64,000 bases of DNA, from assembly GCA_021846515.1 (NCBI GenBank), contig JAJZWU010000001.1, positions 1-64,000 of the forward strand, read 5' to 3'. Positions 26,749-36,643 of the stretch are shown here, piece by piece; the stretch's first letter is position 1; every line of letters starts with the position of its first letter. The notes below the pieces were generated by a model. It ran no database searches. It was not told the origin of the DNA and saw nothing but the letters and a program-made list of their open reading frames with translations. The stretch is from Actinomycetes bacterium (GTDB taxonomy: Bacteria > Actinomycetota > Acidimicrobiia > Acidimicrobiales > JAMCPL01). The position numbers and the translations under genes are program-made.

Positions 26749-29700
26749 CTATATTCGCGCAAAGACCCTTTTTATAAGTTCACCATGCTCGGCCTTGTGT
26801 GCAGCCATACTTCCTGACGCAGGGCTTCCCGATTCTGGCCTGCTTACATGAGAAAGTCCTAGATTGCCGCGCAACATTTTGTGCAGCTTACCATGCACAA
26901 ACGCCCAGGCACCCATATTCTCCGGCTCCTCCTGTACCCACATCACATCGCGAACATTAGGATAGCGCTCAAGCACCTTCCCCAATTCATATTCTGGCCA
27001 TGGATAGAGTTGCTCCACCCGCACTACCGCTACCTGTTCACCGGATAGATCTATATCCTGAGCAGCTACGTCATTGCCAGTTGCATTCCGCTCGCGCATA
27101 ATCTCGTAAGCCACCTTTCCGGTACAAAGCACCACCCTGCTCACCCTGGAGGGATCACCTACTGCATCCACCGAAGCCTGCTTGTCCGGCTGTGGTATGC
27201 CAGCCACAGATACATGGTCAGGATACCCTCCGGCGGAACCTCCGGCGGAAACGCAGGAAAACATCGTAGGGTCGTCAAGTACCGGTTCAAAATGACCTAA
27301 TACGATATCATCAATATTCGATTGAGTCTCCTGAGCACGCAGTAGGGATTTAGGTGTCATCACTACCAAAGGAACTTTCGGTCTCTCCAGCATGGTCGAC
27401 ATAAGCAAGTGATAATACTGTGCCCCGGTTGTAGGCTGAGCAACGCGAATATTACCGTTGGCGCTAAGAGTGAGAAAGCGTTCCAGTCTGGCCGAGGAGT
27501 GTTCAGGTCCCTGTCCTTCGTAGCCATGGGGAAGAAGCATGACCAAGCCAGACTGTTGATTCCACTTCTCCTTGGCGGCAACGATAAAATTATCTATCAT
27601 CACCTGAGCCCCATTGCTGAAATCACCAAACTGAGCCTCCCAGGCTACAAACGAATCCAATGCTTCTACCGAGTATCCGTACTCAAACCCAAGTGCAGCG
27701 TATTCCGATAAAAGTGAATCGTATGTAAAAAATCTTCCCATAGTGATACCATCAAAATAGCTGTATCCTCTGTTGCGTGCTATATCCTTTAGGTGGGCCA
27801 GGGGAATCCATTCTGCTCCACTTTCATAATCAACCAGTACCGCATGGCGCTGGCTGAATGTTCCTCTGCGCGTATCCTGCCCGCATAAACGGACATCGTT
27901 ACCGGATGCAAGACGACTACCAAATGCAAGTGCTTCGCATGCAACCCAATCAACTATCCCATCGCTAAGCATCTTTTCACGCTTTTCAAACTGGCGGACC
28001 AACTTTGGATGAAGTGTAAACCCATCCGGGGCTGTCATGGTAGCTCGGACAATGCATTCGACCAAATCCCTGTCGATCATAAAAGGTAATTGCTCGTTTT
28101 GAGGGATACTTCCCTCATCGAGGGCATACCCATGATTGGCATCATTGGACTCCACTATGGGATGGCTACTGGATGCCAGTGCTCTTGTCTCGTCAAGCGC
28201 TCTTTGATATCTCTCATTGAAATCAGCCAAGAGCTCCTCCGCCTTTTCTATTGTAATATTCCCACGATGCACCAAGCTCTCGGCGTACAACTTTCTTACT
28301 GACCTACGCTGATCGATTGCCCTGTACATACGGGGCTGAGTGTAGCTTGGGTCGTCACCTTCATTATGCCCGTGGCGGCGGTAACAGACCATATCTATTA
28401 CGACATCTTTGTGAAATGCACCCCTGAACGCAAAAGCAAGAAGGGCTGCTCTGGCACATGCCTCAGGATCGTCTCCGTTCACATGAAATATGGGAGCCTG
28501 AACCACCTTGGCAATATCGGTAGAATATACCGACGAACGCGCCGACTGAGGGGCCGTTGTGAACCCAAGCTGATTGTTTATCACGAGATGGATGGTTCCT
28601 CCAGTCTGGTATCCAGGCAACTGGGACATCTCCAGGGTCTCAGCAACAACGCCCTGCCCGGCAAAGGCTGCGTCACCGTGTACCAGAACTGCCAGAGACC
28701 GGCCACCAGGGTCGGCCGCCTGGCCAGCGCTCTCAGTACCATCGTCGACACCATTGGCAACATAAGCAATGCCGGTATCACTATAGCCCTCTACACCTAC
28801 AATGCGATCCTGTATTGCCCTTGCCATCCCCTCAACTACTGGGTCTACAGCCTCCAAATGCGATGGGTTGGAAGCCATCATAATAGGCAACTCTTCGCCG
28901 GATCTTGCGGAAAAGATACCCTTGGCTCCATTATGATACCTTACATCGCCACTCCCCTGAACGGAATCAAGGTCTACTATACCCTCGAAATCCTGAAATA
29001 TGTCATTCAACGACATACCAACTATATTTGCCAACACATTTAAGCGTCCTCTGTGAGCCATCCCTATGACAGCTGCCTGCACTCCATCGTTTGTAGCCTG
29101 CTCAAATATGTAGCTGAGTATCACAATAGCGGACTCTGCCCCCTCCAAGCCAAAGCGCTTTTGCCCTACATAGCGCGTATGCAAGAAATGTTCAAATGCT
29201 TCGGCAGAATTTAATAGTTGTAGGATATGTTCCTGCTCACTTGGATCAAATGGTGCTGTGGGCGACTCCATATGATCCTGAACCCAACGCTTCTGCTTTG
29301 GATCCTGGATGTGGGTAAACTCCACCCCAAGCGTGGAACAGTAGGCAGTCCTCAAGATATCCAGAGCTTCACCCAAGCGCATACGCTCCCTACCTCCAAC
29401 GCCATCTACTGCGAATTCTCTATCGTAGTCAAAAATAGTTATGCCGTAGGATGCTGGATCCAACTCTGCATGCATCGGAGGAAGCTCAACAGATAGGGGA
29501 TCAAGATCAGCAATTAAATGCCCCCTTACCCTGTACATGTTTATCAGGCGCTGCACCTGCACCTGCTTATGCATCAACTCGTATATATCGTTTGGAGCAT
29601 GCCTGTCTCTTTCCCATCTCGCCGGATGAATGGGTATATCAAGCTCTGAGAATATCTCATCATAAAATCCATGTTCTCCCAGGAGACATTCCGATACATA

Positions 29701-30738
29701 GGCCAAGAAGATACCCGACTCCGCCCCCTGTATCACCCTATGATCGTAAGTCGATGTCAAGGTGACTGTCTTACTCACACCGAGTTCTGCCAACCCCCGC
29801 GGATCCGCTCCCTGCAATTCTGCCGGATACGATATAGACCCCACACCTACTATTACGCTCTGACCTTTCATTAGGCGTGGTACAGACTGTACGGTACCCA
29901 GCGTACCCGGGTTGGTAAGGGTGGCAGTTGCCCCCTGGAAGTCGTCGACGGTGAGTTTCCCAGAATTACTCCTTCTTATCAGGTCTTCGTAAGCCAGGAA
30001 TAACCCCTTAAACCCCAGGGTATCTGCATTTTTAATCACCGGTACAAGCAAGGTGCGTTCCCCTCCCGCTTTTTTCATATCAATGGCTATACCAAGATTG
30101 ACGTGACGATGAGCTGCCACCCTTGCCTGTACTCTGCCGTTGTCCGACTTATTGGCAACATTACTCTCCGATTTCATCCCATTGCCGCTATTAACGTCAT
30201 CGTTTGCAACTAATTCGTAGACTGAACGCATTGCCGGAACTGTCATAAGCCCCTTGACGACTGCATAGGCAATGATATGGGTAAAACTGACCTTCGCTCC
30301 ACTGCGAGAAACAAGATAACGGTTCATCACCTCTCTCTCCATCTCGAGCAGTTTTGCCGGCACCTGTCTAACCGATGTCGCTGTTGGCACCTCAAGAGAG
30401 GCTTCCATATTCTTTGCTATGAGTACGGCTGCTCCTTTGAGCGGTCTGTAGTCTACATCTGCATCATTCCGGCCTACTTCCACGGCATCTTTGACTACAG
30501 ATGAAGATACAGATGATGGAGCTACGGATGGCCCATTATATCTACCGCCCACGATTATTTTAGAGTCAGGCAAACCGTTGACTGCAGATAGGTCATTGCT
30601 AAAAAACTCACGCCAACTCTCACTCACAGATTGAGGATCACTGAGATACTTTTCATGCATATCATCAATCAGCCAGGTATTGGGTCCAAATGCGCCCGTT
30701 GCGCTGGTCACCCCATTTTCATCAACATATTCAGCCAT
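26749..30738 (-). CDS. kgd: Multifunctional 2-oxoglutarate dehydrogenase E2o-E1o fusion (Kgd/OdhA type)
   Basis: This is the actinobacterial fused form. It combines a succinyltransferase-type E2 catalytic domain and the thiamine-dependent E1 that decarboxylates 2-oxoglutarate in the citric acid cycle. Domains in order are: an N-terminal segment (TWLIDDMHEKYLSDPQSVSE); the E2 domain with YDHRVIQGAESG (His near residue 333); then E1 with GMAHRGRLNVLANI, HGDAAFAGQGVVAETL, VINNQLGFTT and LPHGYEGQGPEHSSARLERF. There is no lipoyl domain, as in the family. I chose the ATG at 30738 (1329 aa) because AGGAG then has normal spacing; the upstream ATG abuts it. A Gly/Pro-rich insertion lies near residue 1185. 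Confidence 0.96.
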   Translation of the reverse strand: MAEYVDENGVTSATGAFGPNTWLIDDMHEKYLSDPQSVSESWREFFSNDLSAVNGLPDSKIIVGGRYNGPSVAPSSVSSSVVKDAVEVGRNDADVDYRPLKGAAVLIAKNMEASLEVPTATSVRQVPAKLLEMEREVMNRYLVSRSGAKVSFTHIIAYAVVKGLMTVPAMRSVYELVANDDVNSGNGMKSESNVANKSDNGRVQARVAAHRHVNLGIAIDMKKAGGERTLLVPVIKNADTLGFKGLFLAYEDLIRRSNSGKLTVDDFQGATATLTNPGTLGTVQSVPRLMKGQSVIVGVGSISYPAELQGADPRGLAELGVSKTVTLTSTYDHRVIQGAESGIFLAYVSECLLGEHGFYDEIFSELDIPIHPARWERDRHAPNDIYELMHKQVQVQRLINMYRVRGHLIADLDPLSVELPPMHAELDPASYGITIFDYDREFAVDGVGGRERMRLGEALDILRTAYCSTLGVEFTHIQDPKQKRWVQDHMESPTAPFDPSEQEHILQLLNSAEAFEHFLHTRYVGQKRFGLEGAESAIVILSYIFEQATNDGVQAAVIGMAHRGRLNVLANIVGMSLNDIFQDFEGIVDLDSVQGSGDVRYHNGAKGIFSARSGEELPIMMASNPSHLEAVDPVVEGMARAIQDRIVGVEGYSDTGIAYVANGVDDGTESAGQAADPGGRSLAVLVHGDAAFAGQGVVAETLEMSQLPGYQTGGTIHLVINNQLGFTTAPQSARSSVYSTDIAKVVQAPIFHVNGDDPEACARAALLAFAFRGAFHKDVVIDMVCYRRHGHNEGDDPSYTQPRMYRAIDQRRSVRKLYAESLVHRGNITIEKAEELLADFNERYQRALDETRALASSSHPIVESNDANHGYALDEGSIPQNEQLPFMIDRDLVECIVRATMTAPDGFTLHPKLVRQFEKREKMLSDGIVDWVACEALAFGSRLASGNDVRLCGQDTRRGTFSQRHAVLVDYESGAEWIPLAHLKDIARNRGYSYFDGITMGRFFTYDSLLSEYAALGFEYGYSVEALDSFVAWEAQFGDFSNGAQVMIDNFIVAAKEKWNQQSGLVMLLPHGYEGQGPEHSSARLERFLTLSANGNIRVAQPTTGAQYYHLLMSTMLERPKVPLVVMTPKSLLRAQETQSNIDDIVLGHFEPVLDDPTMFSCVSAGGSAGGYPDHVSVAGIPQPDKQASVDAVGDPSRVSRVVLCTGKVAYEIMRERNATGNDVAAQDIDLSGEQVAVVRVEQLYPWPEYELGKVLERYPNVRDVMWVQEEPENMGAWAFVHGKLHKMLRGNLGLSHVSRPESGSPASGSMAAHKAEHGELIKRVFARI

Positions 30739-30869
30739 AGACATTCTCCTGAAGCCTGTATAGCGTCTAATCGCATAACTATTACTTACTATGTAAATAT
30801 GTTAGTCGCCAGTAGCCCAGGTAGGCATCAAAGAATTGTATTACGACTCAGTTTGGTGTCATAGCTACC

Positions 30870-32090
30870 TTAGAATGAACGAGACTTCCGGCTCTCAGCC
30901 CAAGTCTTACCGGCTTCCACATCTACATCTTTCGGTAAACCAAGAATCCTCTCGGCTACTATATTGTGCTGCACCTCGGTTGTGCCCCCCCCGATCGTCA
31001 GTGCACAGGAATAGAGATACCCCAGCGACCAAATGAGCGATATCCATGAAAGACCTCCCTCGCCAGGATTCACCCCAACTCCGAGTTCACCCTTCAGGCC
31101 ATCCAGTGGCCCGGCATCACCCAGCATCCCATAAGCACCTGCAATATCTTTAGCCATATCCATAAGATGCTTTCCATGTACGTCTCCCATCGCCTTACGA
31201 ACCGAAGCTTCAGGTCCGGGCTGCTGCCCGGCAAGGGTGGCCGCCAATTGCCTCATCCTCAACAGCCGCAGTATCTCTCCCTCCGTCCATACCTTCACCA
31301 ATCCATAACGCAACACCTTCGATAGCCCCACACCGCTGCGACGCACCAAATCCACCAGTGCCTCAGCATTGGGGCCGTCTCCCCATAGTGCGCCATCGCC
31401 GGAAAGTGAAACACGCTCGTTTCCAAGGGTCACCTTGGCCAACGACCAGCCCTTGTTTACTTCTCCAACCAGGTTGGCGGCTGGCAGCTTTACCTCGTCC
31501 AGAAAGACTTGATTGAATGCGTGCTGCCCAGTCATGTCTACGATTGGTTCAATTCTTACTCCGGGTGAATCCATGGGGCAAATAAAGTAAGATATGCCTT
31601 CGTGCTTTGGAGCATTCGGGTCTGTCCTGGCCAGCAAGATGCCGAACTTTGCCTGGTGGGCGTAGGTGGTCCATATCTTCTGGCCGGTAACTACCCAAAC
31701 ATCACCATCTCTAACTGCCCGTGTGCTGAGAGATGCCAGATCCGACCCACTGTCTGGCTCGCTGAAAAGTTGGCACCATATCTCTTCTCCAGCAAGCATC
31801 GGAAGCAGGTAGCGTTCCTTCTGCTCATCCGATCCTGCATATATGATCGTAGGGCCTGCCCATCCTATGCCTATACGATTCTGCGGTCTCTGGATAGATG
31901 CTCTCTTCAGCTCTTCATCTATCACAAGCTGATCCATAGCACTGGCTCCCAGCCCCCATGGCTCAGGCCAGTGTGGCGCGACATAACCACTTTCAGCAAG
32001 TTCCCTGGAACTCGGATCGGGGTGATCAGCCAACCATGATTTTACTGCCTTGCGTGCCGGATAATCTTCTCCCGGAAGTACAACATCCAT
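30870..32090 (-). CDS. Acyl-CoA dehydrogenase
   Basis: This is a FAD-dependent dehydrogenase of the FadE family, acting in beta-oxidation of fatty or sterol-derived acyl-CoAs. Visible motifs are LFSEPDSGSDLASLSTRA, VTGQKIWTTYAHQA, the core strands ISYFICPMDSPGVRI, and the C-terminal IGGGTTEVQHNIVAERILGLP. The length of 406 aa is normal. AAGGAG lies about 10 nt before the ATG. It is divergent from a FadD19-like synthetase, a pairing that fits a shared degradative pathway. Confidence 0.93.
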   Translation of the reverse strand: MDVVLPGEDYPARKAVKSWLADHPDPSSRELAESGYVAPHWPEPWGLGASAMDQLVIDEELKRASIQRPQNRIGIGWAGPTIIYAGSDEQKERYLLPMLAGEEIWCQLFSEPDSGSDLASLSTRAVRDGDVWVVTGQKIWTTYAHQAKFGILLARTDPNAPKHEGISYFICPMDSPGVRIEPIVDMTGQHAFNQVFLDEVKLPAANLVGEVNKGWSLAKVTLGNERVSLSGDGALWGDGPNAEALVDLVRRSGVGLSKVLRYGLVKVWTEGEILRLLRMRQLAATLAGQQPGPEASVRKAMGDVHGKHLMDMAKDIAGAYGMLGDAGPLDGLKGELGVGVNPGEGGLSWISLIWSLGYLYSCALTIGGGTTEVQHNIVAERILGLPKDVDVEAGKTWAESRKSRSF

Positions 32091-32190
32091 AGTTTTTCAT
32101 CTCCTTATCATTAGAGTCGTTACCAACTGTATAATTAATACAGACTTTAACTGGTATTTTATAGCCACTATACAATAATATATACCCAAA

Positions 32191-32221
32191 TAGACATGAC
32201 CACCACTTTACGGCCTAAGAT
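32191..32221 (+). promoter_or_regulatory. Possible promoter giving leaderless mRNA for the FadD19-like gene
   Basis: TAGACA (32191-32196) and TAAGAT (32216-32221) are spaced by 19 bp, which is long. The -10 ends 6 nt before the ATG at 32228, so transcription would begin at the start codon. No Shine-Dalgarno sequence precedes the ATG. The -35 hexamer equals the one before aceE. Confidence 0.35.
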
Positions 32222-32227
32222 ATAGAA

Positions 32228-33844
32228 ATGACTAATTGGAACTTTGCAGACATATGGGAAACAATAGCCGAGTGTATCCCTGAAGCCAACGCGCTTATAC
32301 AGGACAAGCGCACGATTTCATGGAGTGAGATGGATCACAGGGCAGACGGTATAGCAAAATGGTTGCTCGACCTGGGACTCCAAAAGCAGGATAAGGTCGC
32401 ACAGTACCTCTACAACTGCCCCGAATACCTTGAGTCGGTATTTGGCGTACTAAAAGCCGGGCTTGTCCCGGTGAATACCAACTACAGGTACTACGAAGAG
32501 GAACTGGTATATCTATGGGATAATGCGGATACCATGGCAGTAGTGTTTCATGGTTCCTTTACCGAGAGGATAGAGTCAATACGCAAGTCGGTACCTAAAA
32601 TACGGGGCTGGTTATTCGTAGACGACGGCAGCGGTCCCTGTCCTGACTGGGCTACACCATATGAAGAAGCTGCAAAGAGCTCTATGAACGAGAGAGTGGC
32701 TGCACCATGGGGAAGAAGCGGCGACGACCTCTACCTCCTGTATACGGGAGGAACTACGGGCATGCCAAAGGGAGTCATGTGGCGCCAGGATGATCTTTTT
32801 TACAGGCTGGCAAGTGAGGGCATATCACCGTACAACCCAGATGGAGATATATCTGACGTACGTGCAGCGATCTCAGGACCAGGCCCAGTCTGCATGCCTG
32901 CCTGCCCTCTTATGCATGGCACTGGATCCTTTACGGCTCTCGGCATGCTTGCTCAGGGTGGCTCTGTAATTACACTACAGAAGAGAAACTTTGACCCAGC
33001 TGAGCTGCTTGAGGTGGTTACCGAGAAAAAGGTGAACGTACTCTCTATTGTGGGCGATGCCTTTGCCAAGCCTATCCTGCAGACATTGGAAGCAAATCCA
33101 GGACGCTACGATATAAGCAGCCTGCTGGCGATCATATCGTCAGGTGTGATGTGGAGCGAGCACACGAAAGAAGGGTTGTTGAAGATACATCCTAATATGA
33201 TTCTATTGGACGCATTCTCCTCATCTGAAGCAATTGGCATGGGAGCATCTTTTTCCAGTGGGAACCAGGCGAGCGATACCGCAAAGTTCTCGCTCGGAGC
33301 GAATGTCAAAGTGCTGGATCCGGATACGCTGGAAGAAGTAGTACCTGGATCCGGGGTTGCCGGTATGGTTGCGCTACCTGGAAGGAACCCACTCGGATAC
33401 TACAAGGATGAAGCAAAGACTGAATCTACATTCAGGGTAATCAACGGAGTACGTTACGTGATTCCAGGTGATTTTGCAAGCATTGAAGCAGATGGAAGTA
33501 TTCACCTACTGGGACGTGGTTCTGTATGCATAAACACCGGAGGAGAGAAGGTATACCCGGAAGAGGTTGAAGAAGTCATCAAGGACCTGGACGATGTACA
33601 GGACTGCGTAGTTGTAGGCATTCCAGACGATAAGTTTGGTGAATCTATTACAGCAGTAGTAGAGCTAAAGCCAGGTAAGAACCTCTCTCAGGAAGATATC
33701 ATAAATGCAGTCAAATCAAGGCTGGCGGGCTACAAAGCACCGAAGAGGGTGCATTTCGTGCAGTCCATAGGCAGAGCACCAAATGGCAAGGTGGACTATG
33801 CACGCCACAAGAAGGAGTCGACCGAGTGGGCAGAAAAGCAGTAA
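32228..33844 (+). CDS. Acyl-CoA synthetase, FadD19-like
   Basis: This AMP-forming ligase makes acyl-CoA from a carboxylic acid. The ATP motif LLYTGGTTGMPKGVMW lies near residue 168. MPACPLMHGTGSFTALGML and LISSGVMWSEHTKEGLL are typical of the mycobacterial FadD17/FadD19 group that activates sterol side chains and other long acids. The C-terminal domain has LLGRGSVCINTGGEKVYPEEVEE and the Lys in GRAPNGKVDYARHK. At 538 aa it has the normal length. It ends 6 bp before the convergent rmlA-like gene. Its divergent partner is an acyl-CoA dehydrogenase. Confidence 0.9.
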   Translation: MTNWNFADIWETIAECIPEANALIQDKRTISWSEMDHRADGIAKWLLDLGLQKQDKVAQYLYNCPEYLESVFGVLKAGLVPVNTNYRYYEEELVYLWDNADTMAVVFHGSFTERIESIRKSVPKIRGWLFVDDGSGPCPDWATPYEEAAKSSMNERVAAPWGRSGDDLYLLYTGGTTGMPKGVMWRQDDLFYRLASEGISPYNPDGDISDVRAAISGPGPVCMPACPLMHGTGSFTALGMLAQGGSVITLQKRNFDPAELLEVVTEKKVNVLSIVGDAFAKPILQTLEANPGRYDISSLLAIISSGVMWSEHTKEGLLKIHPNMILLDAFSSSEAIGMGASFSSGNQASDTAKFSLGANVKVLDPDTLEEVVPGSGVAGMVALPGRNPLGYYKDEAKTESTFRVINGVRYVIPGDFASIEADGSIHLLGRGSVCINTGGEKVYPEEVEEVIKDLDDVQDCVVVGIPDDKFGESITAVVELKPGKNLSQEDIINAVKSRLAGYKAPKRVHFVQSIGRAPNGKVDYARHKKESTEWAEKQ

Positions 33845-33850
33845 TATATC

Positions 33851-34597
33851 CTACTCGTCTTTGTTTGCCCCGTTGGCTCTGACAAAGTCATTTACAGCAT
33901 AATAAGCATCTATCGACTCCCCTGCATCTCCCCAGAAACCCTCCAATATATCGTAAGATACACTACCGGCGTTAACGTAAAAGTTATTAACGTCAGTGAT
34001 CTCTAACTCGCCCCTGGCAGACGGTTCAAGATTCTTAACCATCCTGAAGACCTCTGGATCGTAGAGGTAAATTCCGGTTACCGCCAATTTACTCGGTGGT
34101 TCATTGGGCTTCTCGACAATGCGCACTATATGACCGTCCTCATCAAACTCCGCCACACCAAGACTCTGCAGGTGGTTAGTCTCGTGCTCTTCCCATAGCA
34201 ATAGATGAGCGCCTGACCCTTTAGATATAAAATTATCTATACTCTTCTTGATCGATCTTTCCATAATGTTGTCAGCAAGCATTACAACCACCAGATCATC
34301 CCCGACAAACCTCTCAGCAAGACCTAGCGCGTCGGCAATACCTGCCGCCCTCTCTTGGTAGGCATAGGCCAGCCTGTCTATGCCGTATTCATGACCGTTT
34401 CCCAGCAACCGCAGAAATTCTCCTGCATGGGTGCCACCGGTCACTAACATTACATCGCTGATCCCTGCCTTCACGAGTGCCTCTACGGCATAAGCAACCA
34501 TAGGGCGATCCCCTATAGGCAATAGATGTTTGTTTGTAATACGAGTTAGCGGATAGAGCCTGGTGCCACTTCCACCTGCCAGGATCACGCCTTTCAT
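33851..34597 (-). CDS. Short RmlA-type sugar-phosphate nucleotidyltransferase
   Basis: This enzyme transfers a nucleotide to a sugar 1-phosphate, most likely glucose 1-phosphate thymidylyltransferase-like. The signature is GVILAGGSGTRLYPLTRITNKHLLPIGDRPM, with VMLADNIME, VEKPNEPPS and LEITDVNNFY further on. At 248 residues it belongs to the short form, without the C-terminal dimer helices of full RmlA. AAAGGAGG lies 6 nt before the ATG. No other dTDP-rhamnose genes are nearby, so the sugar is uncertain. Confidence 0.87.
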   Translation of the reverse strand: MKGVILAGGSGTRLYPLTRITNKHLLPIGDRPMVAYAVEALVKAGISDVMLVTGGTHAGEFLRLLGNGHEYGIDRLAYAYQERAAGIADALGLAERFVGDDLVVVMLADNIMERSIKKSIDNFISKGSGAHLLLWEEHETNHLQSLGVAEFDEDGHIVRIVEKPNEPPSKLAVTGIYLYDPEVFRMVKNLEPSARGELEITDVNNFYVNAGSVSYDILEGFWGDAGESIDAYYAVNDFVRANGANKDE

Positions 34598-34694
34598 ACT
34601 AATCCTCCTTTGCTCATTACCTCACCGGATGACACTACAATTTAACCGAACAGGCTAAACAATACCACCTTTACATTACTCCGGGTACAGTATT

Positions 34695-35663
34695 ATGTAC
34701 AGTATTATAGATATGTATTCGATGCAACCATCAAGCATGCTCCAGGCATTGCCGGTCCAGGTAAACGGGTTGGTAAAGAGATTCCGTAACGGAGTGGTCG
34801 CCGTCAACGGTCTAAACCTCAGCGTAGAGTCTGGACAGGTATTCGGTCTACTTGGGCTGAATGGAGCAGGTAAGACGACTACTTTGAGAATGCTACTGGG
34901 GTTGGTGCGCCCCGAAAGGGGAATCATACTTATCTTTGGTAATCCAGTTACTCCCGGTGCTCCAGTTCTTAAGAATATAGGTTCCCTCATCGATACTCCT
35001 GGTTTCGTTCCTCATCTTACCGGGCTACAAAATCTGGCATTGTATTGGGAAGCCGCCGGATATGGCAGAAAGTCACCTGCCATAGAAGAAGCGGTGGTAT
35101 TGGCCAACCTTGAAGATGCCATCGATAGAGAGGTTCGCAGCTACTCTTTTGGTATGCGCCAGCGCTTGGGAATCGCCAGAGCACTGCTCGGCAGCCCGCC
35201 ACTGTTAATTCTGGATGAGCCGACTACCGGGCTTGATCCGAAACAAGTTCGCGAAATGCGGTCACTAATCTTAAAGCTGGCCGCTCAAGGCAAGACCATC
35301 CTGCTCTCGTCCCATCTGCTGAACGAGGTAGAGCAGGTATGCTCACACGCTGCAGTAATCCACCACGGTCGCATTGTTGCAAGCGGCTCGTTAGATGATC
35401 TCACTCGCCAGAGCAATATGCTCTATATGGAAGTCAGCAATTCTCCGGTGGCATCATCTGTATTACGAAAAGCCGTGGGGGTCATCTCTGTGCATGACGA
35501 GGGAAATGGCATAGTAGTAGAATTGGCTCCCTGGATGCAAAGAGAAACTATACCCAGAATACTGCTCAATGCAAATATCGACATGACAGCTATGATGCCG
35601 AGAAGAAAATTGGAAGAGGCATTTTTAGGCATGCTTGAAGAAAACGGCGCAGAGGGGATGTAA
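34695..35663 (+). CDS. ABC transporter ATP-binding protein (ABC-2 type exporter)
   Basis: This single nucleotide-binding subunit has Walker A GLNGAGKTTT, signature SYSFGMRQRLGIARAL, Walker B LLILDEPTTGLDP and the H-loop ILLSSHLLNEVEQ. A C-terminal domain of about 90 residues, typical of DrrA/CcmA-like proteins, follows. Several in-frame ATGs (34695, 34713, 34722) lie before the conserved VQVNGLVKRF. A short direct repeat TACAGTATTAT surrounds the first one, so the exact start is uncertain. The permease follows after 5 bp. The substrate is unknown. Confidence 0.92.
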   Translation: MYSIIDMYSMQPSSMLQALPVQVNGLVKRFRNGVVAVNGLNLSVESGQVFGLLGLNGAGKTTTLRMLLGLVRPERGIILIFGNPVTPGAPVLKNIGSLIDTPGFVPHLTGLQNLALYWEAAGYGRKSPAIEEAVVLANLEDAIDREVRSYSFGMRQRLGIARALLGSPPLLILDEPTTGLDPKQVREMRSLILKLAAQGKTILLSSHLLNEVEQVCSHAAVIHHGRIVASGSLDDLTRQSNMLYMEVSNSPVASSVLRKAVGVISVHDEGNGIVVELAPWMQRETIPRILLNANIDMTAMMPRRKLEEAFLGMLEENGAEGM

Positions 35664-35668
35664 CTATC

Positions 35669-36643
35669 ATGCTGCCTTCCGCTCCTCCTCCACCTTCTAC
35701 TCCCTCTACTCCTCCCACGCCTGCATCTCCCTCCACTCCTTCTCCACCTTCTCCTCCTTCGTCTGGCTCATCTGGTCCGCCCAGATGGATTCCACACCCT
35801 TCTGAAAGGAGGTTCCTCTCGGAAATGGGCAGTTTACTCCGTACCGAGTTGGCCAAGCAGCTACCCCGGCCCAGAACCTGGCTCACTCTGGCATTTATGG
35901 CATTTATCCCTATGCTAATCACCGTAGCTTTTGCCTTGGGTGGAACCGCACATGCTGCTCAATCTTCCATAGCCAATGACTTTCTATTGGTTGCCACCAA
36001 ATCAGGTCTGGATATGCCACTGGCCGCACTTGACGCAACAGCTCCATTTTTGCTGGTTGTAGCAGCATCGCTCTTTGCAGGAGAAGCCATAACCGCTGAG
36101 GCGTCTTGGGGAACTCTTCGTGCATTGCTGTCAAAGCCCATCTCAAGAAGTCGTTTACTTGCCAGCAAGGCAATTGTTGGAACAAGTCTAATCGTAGTTG
36201 CATGCCTGGCTGTCTCTGTTTTCGGTCTTATATCAGGAGCAATCGCATTTGGCTGGCATCCTATAGTGACTCCAGATGCCGTTACGTTCAGCCAAGAAGC
36301 TACCCTGGTAAAGATCCTGGTAGCCACCCTGTATACCGTAATATCCCTGGCATCATTGGCATCATTTTCATTCTTTATTTCGACAGTTACTGATTCGACC
36401 ATAGGCGCGGTTGCTTCAGGAACAGGACTGGCCATCGTCTCTGAGATACTTGACAATATACCCGCCCTGGGACACTTAAGAGTAATACTGCCCACCCACT
36501 ATATGCTTGCGTGGGGCGAACTTTTTATACAACCAGCAAACTGGACTCCGATGTTAATTGGAATAGCCGTGCAATTACCCTATACAATCATCTTCTGTGC
36601 ACTGGCATGGTGGTGGTTTACGCGAAAGGATATTCTTAGTTGA
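35669..36643 (+). CDS. ABC-2 type transporter permease with Pro-rich N-terminus
   Basis: This membrane subunit partners the preceding ATPase. The first 45 residues are almost only Pro, Ser and Thr (PPPPSTPSTPPTPASPS). They are followed by a cytoplasmic helix (LRTELAKQLPRPRTWL) and six hydrophobic segments, the first being LAFMAFIPMLITVAFALGG and the last IAVQLPYTIIFCALAWWWF. WGTLRALLSKPISRSRLLASK is typical for the NatB/YhaP-like fold. The stop overlaps the TTG start of cofD (TTGA), so transport and F420 genes may be co-transcribed. Confidence 0.88.
   Translation: MLPSAPPPPSTPSTPPTPASPSTPSPPSPPSSGSSGPPRWIPHPSERRFLSEMGSLLRTELAKQLPRPRTWLTLAFMAFIPMLITVAFALGGTAHAAQSSIANDFLLVATKSGLDMPLAALDATAPFLLVVAASLFAGEAITAEASWGTLRALLSKPISRSRLLASKAIVGTSLIVVACLAVSVFGLISGAIAFGWHPIVTPDAVTFSQEATLVKILVATLYTVISLASLASFSFFISTVTDSTIGAVASGTGLAIVSEILDNIPALGHLRVILPTHYMLAWGELFIQPANWTPMLIGIAVQLPYTIIFCALAWWWFTRKDILS

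Noticed and set aside
35590-35922. Gly/Glu-rich minus-strand ORF
   Set aside because: It is the antisense of the Pro-rich N-terminus of the ABC permease.
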